Source of the DNA: Acidobacteria bacterium Mor1
Lineage (GTDB): Bacteria > Acidobacteriota > Polarisedimenticolia > Polarisedimenticolales > Polarisedimenticolaceae
Assembly (NCBI GenBank): GCA_001664505.1
Contig: CP011806.1
Location: 5,387,874 to 5,451,873 of the forward strand
Length of the DNA: 64,000 nucleotides
Direction of reading: 5' to 3'
In this document: one piece after another, positions 50,372-58,776 of the stretch
Layout: every line of letters starts with the position of its first letter
How positions within the stretch are numbered: position 1 is the stretch's first letter
Made by a program: the position numbers and the translations under genes
Notes under the pieces: generated by a model
What the model was told of the DNA's origin: nothing
Database searches by the model: none
What the model saw: only the letters and a program-made list of their open reading frames with translations

Positions 50372-53308
50372 TCAGGGCAGTCCAGGCGCGCCGGGTGCCG
50401 GGCAGTCCAGAGCTACTCCGGGCGCCCCGGAGACCAGCTCCTCGCAAGCATCCCGTAGTGACTCGCGGTAGCTGACCCGCTGGACCGCTTCACAGGCATC
50501 GTCATAGGCCGCCGACACTCTGAGCCAGTGGTTTGCCCCGGACCCGTAACCCGCCGCAGCGGTGAGGGTACTTCCCGACAGGGTATAGACGTAGCGGGTC
50601 GTTGGTGGCTCCGGCGAAGCTGGGTGACCCGCAGACGTCCCTCGGCCCGTCAGGCCTTCTACGGTGGTGCGCCTCAAACCCAGCTCGATGTCGCCGTAGT
50701 GACGATCGTCGATCTGCGGCAGCAACAAACCTCCACGGTCCACGGCTTCCTGCCACAGCCTCTCCACGTCGTGTCGGTCCGCCCCCGAGAGCGTCACCTC
50801 GCGGCGGCCGCCGTCGACGTGGATGTCGATCGTCGTACGGCCGGTCCGGTCGTCCAGTACGAAGCGAACCTCAGGCGCCGGACCGAGCTCGGGAATCTCC
50901 AGCGCTACCTGCGGCGATTCGTCGACGAAAAGCGCCGGATCGCCATCCAGAGCGGCGCGCCAGACGATGTCACCGTGTTCCGAGTATCGGGGATCGAGTT
51001 CCGCTTGCAGCGTGCGCCGCTCGCACACCCACAAGGCTTTGGCTTTCTCCACGACGGGGCGGTATGCCGGCCGCCCGGAGATCGTCTCTTCCGGCAGGAG
51101 ATGTCGCACGTTGTACGGCCCAGGGGAAAGGCCCGGAGGGATTCTTCCGGTCATTTCCGTGGCGGATACCGGGTTCGGGTGTTCCTGGGCCGGTTGGAAC
51201 CGGAAGACCCGCAGCAGTCCCGGATCCTCGTACGGGTAACGACTCGGCTCCAGGGCAAAGAGGTGCGAGTCTGCGATACCGAGACGGCTGTCGTACGCGT
51301 AGCCCGGGACATCGACGGCAGCCACCAGGGTGGGCCGCGACGGGTCGCTCAGGTCGATCGCCTGGATCCACGATCCGTCGAGTCCGGGACCCCGGCCAGA
51401 GACATAGGCCAGGTTGCCATTGCCTTCGATCCCGTACCCCTCGTTCTCGAGTTGCATGTGGCTCAACGGTGCAGGCGCCGCCGGGTTGCTCAGGTCGTAG
51501 ATCTGAATCCAGCCGACGGTGGAGGAGCGGGAGACCGTGACCAGGTGGCCGTTGACGACGCGGACACCCTTGGTAGTTTCGTTGCGAACAGGAGGAATCG
51601 TCGTGACGATGCGGGGGGCGGTGGGTTCGGTCGCGTCGACGACCTGAAGCCCTTCGCGCCCGTCGGCGACATAGGCGTATCCGTCCCGGGCAGCAACGCC
51701 GTCCAGGCCGAACCGGCCGGCGGGCGTCTCTACGCTACCGACGACGGCGGGGTTTTCGGGATCCGAGATATCGACGACGTAGAGTTCCGTCGAGGCCACG
51801 AACGCCAGATCGCCGTCCAGGGCCAGGTCCGTTCCCCCACCTCGAAACTCAACGTCCCCAACCGTGAGGGGGCGGAGCGGGTCGGCCAGGCTCATGACCG
51901 CGAGGCCCTGGCCCGCCAGGAACAAGAGTCCATCCCGCTCGACGAGGGCTCCTGCGGGCCGCGCCGTCGGGAACCGCTCCACGGTCGTGGGGTTCGCCGG
52001 ATCGGCGACATCCAGCACCTCGAGGTAGCCTCGATAGGGGCCTTGCGCCGAAGTGGCAACGTAGACGTGCTCCCCGCGAACCGAGAGGGCCTGCGGCGTC
52101 TCACCGGTCTCCGTACCAATCTCCTTTCTGGAGATCATCGCTCTTGAGAGGGGGCCCCGGAGATCCACGACACGGACACCCCCGTTCCCGTCGTAGTCTT
52201 GATAGATCAGGTAACCCATCTGCCCGACCGGGTCGAAGCGGTATGCACCCCGCTGGGTCGCACTGCCGAAGAACCTCGCTTTCAGCGGGTCGCTGAAGTC
52301 CGCGACCTGAATCCGGGCGCCCTCGGGAAAGAAGCCTGCGCTTCCCGTCAGATAGACGAGGCCGTCGAGGACGTGGATCTGCCGCGCGGGAACCTCAGGT
52401 TCGTGGTTCGCGATCACCCGGGGGTTCGCCGGGTCCGCCACGTCGATCACCTGGATTCGGCCGTAGAAAGCCCAGAAGCCCCAACTGTCGATGGTGTAGA
52501 CCCGCGTATCGTCGAGAACGCTGCCGAAGGTGTAGCCCGTCGGGGACCAGGGGCTGGGTTCGTTGTAGGCGGGTACCGTCGCAACGATGCGCGGTTGGGT
52601 CGGCTCGATCAGGTCTACGACGTGAAGGCCGCCGGCTCCGTCGGCGAGGTACCCAAAACGGCCCGCGAAGTTGAACGAATGCGCCCAGCCCGGCGTCTGG
52701 AGGAATCCGACCAGGGCGGGCGCCGCCGGGGCCTGGATGTCGTAGATGAGGACGTTGTCGACTCCGGAGCAGACGAACAAGTAGCCGGCATGGAGTTGCA
52801 CCGAGAAAGCGGATCCGGCTTCGGGCACCTCCGCGACGATCTCGGGATTGAGTGGATCTTCGACATGGACCACCGTGAGCCCGGAGGCTTCGACGGCCAT
52901 GAACAGGAAGTGCCCGTCCAGCGCCAGCCCGGTGATGCGCTGTCCGGGCACGTTCAGCCTGGCGGCGCGGACCGGCATCTCCGGGGTCGAGAGGTCGAGC
53001 ACGTGGAGCAATGCTTCGCGGTCCTGGCTGCGTCCGATCTGTCCGCCGACGAAGGCGTATCCCCTGGGGTCACGCTGGATGGCAAAGGCGCGTCCGTCCA
53101 GTTTGAGGTCGTGCAGCAAGGTGGGGCCGCTGCCGTCGATCAGCGAGAAGCGGCTGTCGAGGGTGAAACCGTCGCCGCGGACCGTGATCTCGGCCGCCTC
53201 GTCGGAATAGACCACCGCAGGTTCGACCCGGTCGATACGGACCTCATCTGCGACGCAGAGGGCCACAGAAGCGGCACAGCAGACCAACAATCCCGTCAGG
53301 CGTCCCAT
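50372..53308 (-). CDS. LVIVD-repeat propeller-like secreted protein
   Basis: The 978-residue product has a signal peptide (MGRLTGLLVCCAASVALCVAD), a short IPT-like N-terminal domain ('IDRVEPAVVYSDEAAEITVRGDGF') and a long run of LVIVD repeats: 'LLHVLDLSTPEMPVRAARL', 'LTVVHVEDPLNPEIVAEV', 'VLIYDIQAPAAPALVGFL', 'LHVVDLIEPTQPRIVATV', 'LYVVDISDPENPAVVGSV', 'LQVVDATEPTAPRIVTTI' and others. Each has the (L/V)-x-(V/I)-(V/I)-D-(I/L)-x-x-P-x-x-P-x-(I/L)-V-pattern of this family, which forms beta-propeller-like cell-surface proteins of unknown function. The C-terminal 220 residues are not repeats and contain a few cysteines. It stands alone, convergent with the TetR gene. Confidence 0.9.
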   Translation of the reverse strand: MGRLTGLLVCCAASVALCVADEVRIDRVEPAVVYSDEAAEITVRGDGFTLDSRFSLIDGSGPTLLHDLKLDGRAFAIQRDPRGYAFVGGQIGRSQDREALLHVLDLSTPEMPVRAARLNVPGQRITGLALDGHFLFMAVEASGLTVVHVEDPLNPEIVAEVPEAGSAFSVQLHAGYLFVCSGVDNVLIYDIQAPAAPALVGFLQTPGWAHSFNFAGRFGYLADGAGGLHVVDLIEPTQPRIVATVPAYNEPSPWSPTGYTFGSVLDDTRVYTIDSWGFWAFYGRIQVIDVADPANPRVIANHEPEVPARQIHVLDGLVYLTGSAGFFPEGARIQVADFSDPLKARFFGSATQRGAYRFDPVGQMGYLIYQDYDGNGGVRVVDLRGPLSRAMISRKEIGTETGETPQALSVRGEHVYVATSAQGPYRGYLEVLDVADPANPTTVERFPTARPAGALVERDGLLFLAGQGLAVMSLADPLRPLTVGDVEFRGGGTDLALDGDLAFVASTELYVVDISDPENPAVVGSVETPAGRFGLDGVAARDGYAYVADGREGLQVVDATEPTAPRIVTTIPPVRNETTKGVRVVNGHLVTVSRSSTVGWIQIYDLSNPAAPAPLSHMQLENEGYGIEGNGNLAYVSGRGPGLDGSWIQAIDLSDPSRPTLVAAVDVPGYAYDSRLGIADSHLFALEPSRYPYEDPGLLRVFRFQPAQEHPNPVSATEMTGRIPPGLSPGPYNVRHLLPEETISGRPAYRPVVEKAKALWVCERRTLQAELDPRYSEHGDIVWRAALDGDPALFVDESPQVALEIPELGPAPEVRFVLDDRTGRTTIDIHVDGGRREVTLSGADRHDVERLWQEAVDRGGLLLPQIDDRHYGDIELGLRRTTVEGLTGRGTSAGHPASPEPPTTRYVYTLSGSTLTAAAGYGSGANHWLRVSAAYDDACEAVQRVSYRESLRDACEELVSGAPGVALDCPAPGAPGLP

Positions 53309-53403
53309 GTTTCCCCCCTGTCTCGGCACCCGGCGGTTCCACCGGGTTTGCCCCGATCATACGCCGGTTCGAGAGGGGAGATGCAATCTGTCGTATCGCC
53401 GGA

Positions 53404-54174
53404 TCAGGAGGGTTCGACCGGGGCCTCCGCCTGCAGCGCCTCGACCTCCTTGCGCCGCCAGGCGTCCATCTCGGCGTTGAGGCTGTTGTTGGCCGACAGA
53501 TAGGTGTTCTGGCCTTTTCGCTTTCGCACCGAGACCTTGAAGGTGGACTCCATGCCGCGCCGGGCCAGCTCCCCCTCGAGGGTGCGCTTCATGCGGTCGC
53601 GAATGCGGTGGGAAGTCTTCTTGTGGGTGCGGGTCCGCACGTTCAGCGGGCGCCCCGCCCGGGAGCAGATGTGCCCGTAGAACCTGCGCAGGTCCTTGAG
53701 CATGGCCATCACTTCGCCGGAGTCGTTGCGGATCGTCGAGACCCACTCGTAGATCCAGAAGTACTCGATGTCGAAGTACTCGCGCCGGGTCTTCCGATAG
53801 CGCCTAATCTCGGCGACCATGAAGATCAACTCGTCGGGAGAGCGTTCCCGCAGGCAGACGAAGGCGGGCTCGTAGCCAGCCGCCCGGGCGACCTCGTTGG
53901 CCCGGATGTGGTGCTCCAGGCGCTTCAGCGCGGGGTACTCCCGGTCCAATTTGCCGGCGTAGGCGGTGCGTACCGCCTTGAGAATCTTCTCCACGTCGTC
54001 GCCGGTGGCGAAACGGGTCACGCCTGAAGGCTGCCACGGGTCGGAACCCTGGACCTTGGTGTACTCGGGCACGTAGATCCGTCTGGTCACGGCACGACGC
54101 AGCCGCTTGCCTTCGAGACCCTGTTCCTGCAGCCAGGCCCGGGTGTTCCCGGAGAGCCGTTTGAGTTCATCCAT
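53404..54174 (-). CDS. Conserved hypothetical protein, 256 aa
   Basis: ATG 54174 opens a 256-residue protein starting MDELKRLSGNTRAWLQEQG, whose first residues overlap the stop of the upstream DUF2156-like gene by 8 nt, so it is the third member of a minus-strand three-gene unit. It is soluble, strongly basic in its second half (VRTRTHKKTSHRIRDRMKRTLEG, FKVSVRKRKGQNTYLS) and mixed alpha/beta before that ('ELIFMVAEIRRYRKTRREYFDIEYFWIYEWVSTIRND'). That middle segment, with its 'EYFDIEYFWI-EW' strand, is vaguely reminiscent of acyltransferase (GNAT) cores, but no motif is firm. Function unknown; genetic linkage suggests cooperation with the two DUF2156-like proteins. Confidence 0.72.
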   Translation of the reverse strand: MDELKRLSGNTRAWLQEQGLEGKRLRRAVTRRIYVPEYTKVQGSDPWQPSGVTRFATGDDVEKILKAVRTAYAGKLDREYPALKRLEHHIRANEVARAAGYEPAFVCLRERSPDELIFMVAEIRRYRKTRREYFDIEYFWIYEWVSTIRNDSGEVMAMLKDLRRFYGHICSRAGRPLNVRTRTHKKTSHRIRDRMKRTLEGELARRGMESTFKVSVRKRKGQNTYLSANNSLNAEMDAWRRKEVEALQAEAPVEPS

Positions 54175-55108
54175 GCTGGTAGCCTCGATGTTCGCGATGC
54201 ATGCCGGCGGGCCTGAAGCTCTGCTTGATCTGTCGCAGGCCTTGCCGGCCGACATCCGAGCCGTCGTTGACCAGCGGATAGTCCCTCAGACTCGATAGAA
54301 AACTGCGCCGTTGGTAATAGGTAAGTCCCTTGACGTCCGACCTGCACTTGGCCTCGTGAAAACAGCCGAGCTCCGAGTGGATCCCGCCGCCGAAGCCGTA
54401 ACCGGCGAGTTCGCCGCCGATCAGGATCACCTGTCCGCGCAGCACCGTCTCGGGCAGGTCTCCCGCCAGCTTGATCATGCGCCGGGCCGAACTGCGGCCG
54501 CCGGAGGTGCCGTGCCGCTCCCGGTGTTCCCGGGTCCATTCATCGAGCAGGGTGGTGCACGCTTCGGCGTCGTCGGGGCGGTAGGGCCGGAGCTCTACGT
54601 CCGGGAGCTTCTCGATGGCCGCCACGTTGCGCCGCACCGTGCGCAGCCGGGAACCGCCGAGATCGTCGAAATCGGCCGGCTTGAACAGGTACTGCTCGCG
54701 GCGCGCCACGACCCGCATGCCCGCGCCGGCAACGGCGTCGGCGTCTGTGTCGTCGATACGCATCACCCGGCCGGCGGTATCGCCGTTGTAGTCGTTGATC
54801 CGTTCAAGACAGCGGCGCAGCACCGCGGGGTTCATCGGCGTCGGGGCCAGGTAGAGATCCAGCCGGGCCTTGTCGTCGATCTTTTGCCAGCGGTAGACGC
54901 AGAGGCTTCCGTCGTCTTCGCCGAGGTAGACCACCCGGCGGTTCCTCCGCTGATAGGCCAGGAGGACCGGGTAGTAGTAGCTGAACCCGGTGGGGCGCCC
55001 CGCTTCGGCCAGCCGGGCGTAGCGCGGGTACTCCTCGACGGTCGCCTCCACCAGGCCCGAGAGCCCGCTGGATGCGCCCGACGATGACTGGGGTCTGGTG
55101 CTTCCCAC
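54167..55108 (-). CDS. DUF2156-like GNAT-fold aminoacyl-transferase paralogue 2
   Basis: The 313-residue protein resembles DUF2156 (the GNAT-fold module of lysyl-phosphatidylglycerol synthetase-type and related transferases): 'GSRLRTVRRNVAAIEKL' as the strand-helix junction, 'VILIGGELAGYGFGGGIHSELGCFHEAKC' as the acyl-donor strand region and 'VNDGSDVGRQGLRQIKQSFRPAGM' as the C-terminal INxExD-like segment. Such proteins use aminoacyl-tRNA or a related donor to add amino acids to lipids or peptides. It is about 40% identical by eye to the preceding gene product, so the two are tandem duplicates. It starts at GTG 55108, 3 nt after the upstream stop, and overlaps the next gene by 8 nt. Confidence 0.78.
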   Translation of the reverse strand: MGSTRPQSSSGASSGLSGLVEATVEEYPRYARLAEAGRPTGFSYYYPVLLAYQRRNRRVVYLGEDDGSLCVYRWQKIDDKARLDLYLAPTPMNPAVLRRCLERINDYNGDTAGRVMRIDDTDADAVAGAGMRVVARREQYLFKPADFDDLGGSRLRTVRRNVAAIEKLPDVELRPYRPDDAEACTTLLDEWTREHRERHGTSGGRSSARRMIKLAGDLPETVLRGQVILIGGELAGYGFGGGIHSELGCFHEAKCRSDVKGLTYYQRRSFLSSLRDYPLVNDGSDVGRQGLRQIKQSFRPAGMHREHRGYQHG

Positions 55109-55111
55109 GAG

Positions 55112-56035
55112 CTATGCCTGATACCCGCGATACTCGGGGTGCATCGCGACGGGACGGAAACTCTGTTTGAGTTGCTGCAGGCCGCTGCGGCCGGCATCGG
55201 ATCCGTCGTTGACCCGGGCGTAGCCGCCCAGGTGCAGCAGAAAGCTGCGCAGCTGGAAGTAGGTCAGGCCGGCGATCGCGTTGTCGCACTTGCGCTCGAA
55301 GGAGCAGGCCATGCCCGGGTGGATGCTTCCACCGAACGAGAACGCCACCAGCTTGCCCTCGAGCAGGATCACCTGGCCGGTCAGCGCCTCTTCGGGCAAG
55401 CGGCCGGCCAACTCGATCACCCGCTTCGACGAACCGTAGCCGCCGGCGCTCCCGTGTTGCTCCCGGTGGATCGTGCGCCAGCGCTCGAGCAACTCCCGGC
55501 AGGCCTTGCGATGGGCCGGCGTGTAGGTCTGGACCTCGACCTCCTCGAGCTTCTCGACCCGGGAGACGTTGCGCCGGATGGTGTAGAGCTCCTTGCCGCC
55601 GAGGTCCCGGTATTTCTCCGGCGCGAACACGAACTGCTCGCGCCGCTTGCGCACCCGCAGACCGGCCTCGGTCGCCGCATCGGCGTCGGCATCGTCGATG
55701 CGCAGCACCCGCGCCGAGCGATCGCCGTTGAAGTCGTTGGCTCGTTCCACGCAGCGCCGCAGCACCTGGGGATCCATCGGTGTCGGGGCCAGGTAGATGT
55801 CCAGCCGCGGCTTCTCTCCGTCCGGTTCGAAGCGGTAGATGCAGACCGAGCCGTGGTCCTCGCCCAGCAGGATCTCGCGGCTTCCCTTGCGCTGATAGGC
55901 CAGCAGGCCGGCGAGGAAGTAGCTGCTGCCCTCGGGGCGGCTGGCCGCGAGCGCCCGGGCGTACCCCGGGTAGTCCTCGGGCGAGGCCATGCGCAAACCT
56001 GCGAGCGCGTCGGCGTTTGCCGGACCGGGCTGCAT
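55112..56035 (-). CDS. DUF2156-like GNAT-fold aminoacyl-transferase paralogue 1
   Basis: The 307-residue protein is the first gene of the three-gene unit and is closely parallel to its downstream copy. Both share 'DYPGYARALAASRPEGSSYFLAGLLAYQRKGSREILLGEDHGSVCIYR'-type N-terminal halves, a 'LYLAPTPM' motif, 'IRRNVSRVEKL', 'GKLVAFSFGGSIHPGMACSFERKCD' and the 'RVNDGSDAGRSGLQQLKQSFRPVAMHPEYRGYQ' ending. The C-terminal half is the DUF2156/GNAT-like module; the N-terminal half looks like a second GNAT-like copy, as in FemAB-type proteins. Substrates are not visible. Lying next to ATP-grasp and Mur-ligase-like genes, it is a candidate for adding amino acids to a peptide or lipid. Confidence 0.78.
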   Translation of the reverse strand: MQPGPANADALAGLRMASPEDYPGYARALAASRPEGSSYFLAGLLAYQRKGSREILLGEDHGSVCIYRFEPDGEKPRLDIYLAPTPMDPQVLRRCVERANDFNGDRSARVLRIDDADADAATEAGLRVRKRREQFVFAPEKYRDLGGKELYTIRRNVSRVEKLEEVEVQTYTPAHRKACRELLERWRTIHREQHGSAGGYGSSKRVIELAGRLPEEALTGQVILLEGKLVAFSFGGSIHPGMACSFERKCDNAIAGLTYFQLRSFLLHLGGYARVNDGSDAGRSGLQQLKQSFRPVAMHPEYRGYQA

Positions 56036-56207
56036 CTCGACTCCGTCAGGGGGATGGAACGTGGATCAAGCGGCCAGTTTATTAGGGTCCGGCGGGAAGG
56101 GCGAGGGATCAAGCGGATTCGGCCGGGAGCCTCGATTCGAAGGTGGCCCGGGGATTGCACTACAAACGGTCGGGATAACGGGCTTTTTGGGGGAAAGGGA
56201 GTTCCGG

Positions 56208-57311
56208 GTGACCCTCGGACGCGCTTTCATCGCCATTTCTGTGGCCCTGGCCGCGGCGCCGGCTGCGGTGCAGGCCGCGCCTGCCGACCCGTGTAGCCGC
56301 TCCATGCCGGTCCAGGCCGAGGGCGCAACCCTCGAGCTACGCTACTGCGCCGACTTCGATCTCCTGGGCGCAAGCCGTTCCCAGCGCCGGGCGGTGATCG
56401 TGGTCCACGGTTCCGACCGCAACGCCGTCGACTACCTGCGCTACGTTCAGGATGCCGCCGATCTGGCCGGAGAACGCAGCCGCACGCTGCTGGTCGCACC
56501 CCAGTTCGTCACCGAGGAAGAGCTGCGGGCCTCCAACTTGCCGCCCCAGACGGTCTACTGGTCCGAGAGCGGCTGGAAGGAAGGCAATCGTTCCCTCGAC
56601 GAACCCGCCTACCCGAGACAGGGGCGCGTGTCCTCGTTCGCGGCGATGGAGCAGTTGATCGAACGTCTCCAGCAGGTCGCCCCGGATCTCGACACCGTCG
56701 TGATCGCCGGGCACTCCGCCGGCGGCCAGTTCGTCCAGCGCTTTGCCGCCGGGAACGATCTGGACGGCAACCCCGACACGGTGGGAATTCATTACCTTGT
56801 GGCGAACCCCTCGTCGTACCTCTACTTCTCCGACGAACGCCTCGACCGGGACCTCGATCAGTTCATCGTTCCCGTCAGCACCGGGTGTCGAACCTGGTAC
56901 AACGATTACAAATACGGACTCGACGACCTGAACAGCTACATGGCTGCGGCGGGCGCCGCGACCATCGCGCAGCGCTACCCCGGACGCCGGGTCGCGTACC
57001 TCCTGGGGGCGGATGACGACGATCCGAACTCATCGTCACTGGATACCTCCTGCGCCGCGCAACACCAGGGGCGGCACCGCCGTGAACGTGGCGAGATCTT
57101 CGCCCGTCACCTGCGAGATCGATTCGGCGTCGTCGAAGTCGGCGGGCACGAGACCTCGGTGATTCCCGGGGTCGGCCACAGCGGTCGGCGGATGCTCCAG
57201 TCGGACTGTGCGCTCTACTATCAGTTCGGCCGCAGCGATCTGGCGGGAGCCTGCAGCGGTCTGCAGGCCACCGAACCGCCGGGGGCGCCTGCCGGACTGA
57301 ACGCCCGCTGA
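56208..57311 (+). CDS. Exported alpha/beta hydrolase
   Basis: The 367-residue product has a signal peptide (LGRAFIAISVALAAAPAAVQAA) and an alpha/beta-hydrolase core: oxyanion segment VIVVHGSDRNAVDYLRY, nucleophile elbow VIAGHSAGGQ (Ser170), a lid with 'DPNSSSLDTSCAAQHQGRH', and a final 'VIPGVGHSGRRML' carrying the catalytic His. Cysteine-rich points (SRSM, YCADF, STGCRTW, DTSC, LQSDC, GACSG) suggest disulfides, in line with export. It starts at GTG 56208 behind GGGAAAGGGAG. It is convergent with the Mur-ligase-like gene, with a 4-nt gap, and is a paralogue of the two hydrolases in the neighbouring minus-strand operon. Substrate unknown; esterase or peptidase is possible. Confidence 0.88.
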   Translation: MTLGRAFIAISVALAAAPAAVQAAPADPCSRSMPVQAEGATLELRYCADFDLLGASRSQRRAVIVVHGSDRNAVDYLRYVQDAADLAGERSRTLLVAPQFVTEEELRASNLPPQTVYWSESGWKEGNRSLDEPAYPRQGRVSSFAAMEQLIERLQQVAPDLDTVVIAGHSAGGQFVQRFAAGNDLDGNPDTVGIHYLVANPSSYLYFSDERLDRDLDQFIVPVSTGCRTWYNDYKYGLDDLNSYMAAAGAATIAQRYPGRRVAYLLGADDDDPNSSSLDTSCAAQHQGRHRRERGEIFARHLRDRFGVVEVGGHETSVIPGVGHSGRRMLQSDCALYYQFGRSDLAGACSGLQATEPPGAPAGLNAR

Positions 57312-57315
57312 CGAT

Positions 57316-58776
57316 TCAGTCTCGGAGGCAGCTGAAGCGGGGCATGGCGGAGGCGATGTCCTCGCGGCTCAACCCCAGCCCCAGGGCGACGCCGACCGCC
57401 TTGACCAGGGCGTTGCGCCGCACACGGTCCTCGGTTGCCGCCGGCGGGAGCTCCAGCGTCCGGACCGACTCGCCGCCGGCGAGGATCTCGAGGGCCGGGA
57501 GCTTGTCCGCAGCGGGCAGGACACCGACACCCCCACGCCCGGCGTGAAGTTCGATATCCCGCCGTCCGCGGCGCCCGCCGGTCAGGATGACCCGCTCGGG
57601 ATCGAGTCCCGACAACAGCTCAGCGGTCAACGGGTGGCGCAGATCGAGCAGGACCGGCCCGGTCGCCGCGCGCACCGCGACCTCTACACCCTGTCGATAG
57701 ATTGCGGCGTCCCGCCCCTTGGTCGGGGCGAGAACCACCACGACACGGCAACGGCTGAGCCTCAGTCCGTGCCGCCGCACGCGGCCGGGTGGCGCCGTGT
57801 GAACCAACACCTCCACCCGGGGATCCCGCCGCAGGAAACGCAGGACTTCATTGCGGCTGAGCTCGACCGTCTCCACCGGCTTCCCGCCGATCGTGACGTG
57901 GCCGGCGCTGGAGAGTCCGACGCTGTGCCCCGCAGCCCGCAGCAGTCGTTCGATCTCGGCGGCGACCACCGAGGCCTGACGGTCGCCGGCGACCACCACC
58001 GCCGGAATGCGTGCCGGGGGAGGATGGCCGCACATCGTGTGCAGCAGGCGTCCCGCCTGTTCGACCCGCTCCCCGGGTTCGGAGCCGGTCAGCCCCGAGG
58101 TGATCGCCGAGGTCGAGATGGTCTGCTGGTGCGCGCCGTCCCCCAGGCGGATGTAGGACATGCCCAGCAGCTCGTGGGGCAGGTCCGCTCGGATGGCGGC
58201 GGCCGCGGCGAGGGCGGCCCCTTCGGTGCGGCGCCGCTTCTTGAGCCGTCCGCGCACCCGATCCAGTGCCCAGTCCAGTGCTTCCGCCTCGCCCTCGGCT
58301 CCCGCCAGGAGTTCAAGGACTCCGGCGTGTCCGAGACCTGCGGCCAGCCGAGCCAGCCGGGCGTTGGAGGAGCTCCATGCGAGCAGGACACCGGTTTCCC
58401 GCTCGGGATCGTCGACCACCGCGCTGAAGTTCGAGCGCGGGGTGTGTCTCAGGTAGCGGGTAAGCGACCGGTCGATGGCGTGGATCATCTGAAGCAGCGC
58501 TTCGGAGAAGGTGGCCTCGCCGCGGTCGAGCCGCGCCAGGAAGCGGAGCCTCGACCCGGTATCCGACGGCTCGGGGTCCAGCGCGCTCAAGCGGTCGAAG
58601 AAGGCTGCGGCGTGTCCCGACTCGATTTCGAGCGCCGCTCCCGGAATGTCTGCCGGCAGCACGAACACCGACTGATCATCGAAGGGGTTGCAGCCTTCGA
58701 GCAGTCGTCCCGCCGATGGGTCCAGGGTACCCAGGGCATCGGCCCAGCCGCGGGGATCGCGGGTCGCCTTGCTCAT
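57316..58776 (-). CDS. Cyanophycin-synthetase/Mur-ligase-like protein, probably lacking the P-loop
   Basis: The 486-residue protein has the layout of CphA/Mur-ligase-like proteins. An N-terminal 'LLEGCNPFDDQSVFVLPAD' segment recalls the GPN motif. A middle part has 'LGMSYIRLGDGAHQQTISTSAITSG', like the CphA 'LGxGxxQxRIxxTxTSxIG' bridge. A Mur-type domain follows ('AAEIERLLRAAGHSVGLSSAGHVTIGGKPVE', 'VLRFLRRDPRVEVLVHTAPPGRVRRHGLRLSRCRVVVVL'), and the end is 'GLGLSREDIASAMPRFSC'. At the place of the GTNGKT(T) P-loop (about residues 259-268) it reads VVVAGDRQAS, so the lysine and glycines needed for ATP are absent. It may be a non-catalytic partner. ATG 58776 overlaps the upstream stop by 4 nt; it ends the operon. 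Confidence 0.78.
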   Translation of the reverse strand: MSKATRDPRGWADALGTLDPSAGRLLEGCNPFDDQSVFVLPADIPGAALEIESGHAAAFFDRLSALDPEPSDTGSRLRFLARLDRGEATFSEALLQMIHAIDRSLTRYLRHTPRSNFSAVVDDPERETGVLLAWSSSNARLARLAAGLGHAGVLELLAGAEGEAEALDWALDRVRGRLKKRRRTEGAALAAAAAIRADLPHELLGMSYIRLGDGAHQQTISTSAITSGLTGSEPGERVEQAGRLLHTMCGHPPPARIPAVVVAGDRQASVVAAEIERLLRAAGHSVGLSSAGHVTIGGKPVETVELSRNEVLRFLRRDPRVEVLVHTAPPGRVRRHGLRLSRCRVVVVLAPTKGRDAAIYRQGVEVAVRAATGPVLLDLRHPLTAELLSGLDPERVILTGGRRGRRDIELHAGRGGVGVLPAADKLPALEILAGGESVRTLELPPAATEDRVRRNALVKAVGVALGLGLSREDIASAMPRFSCLRD

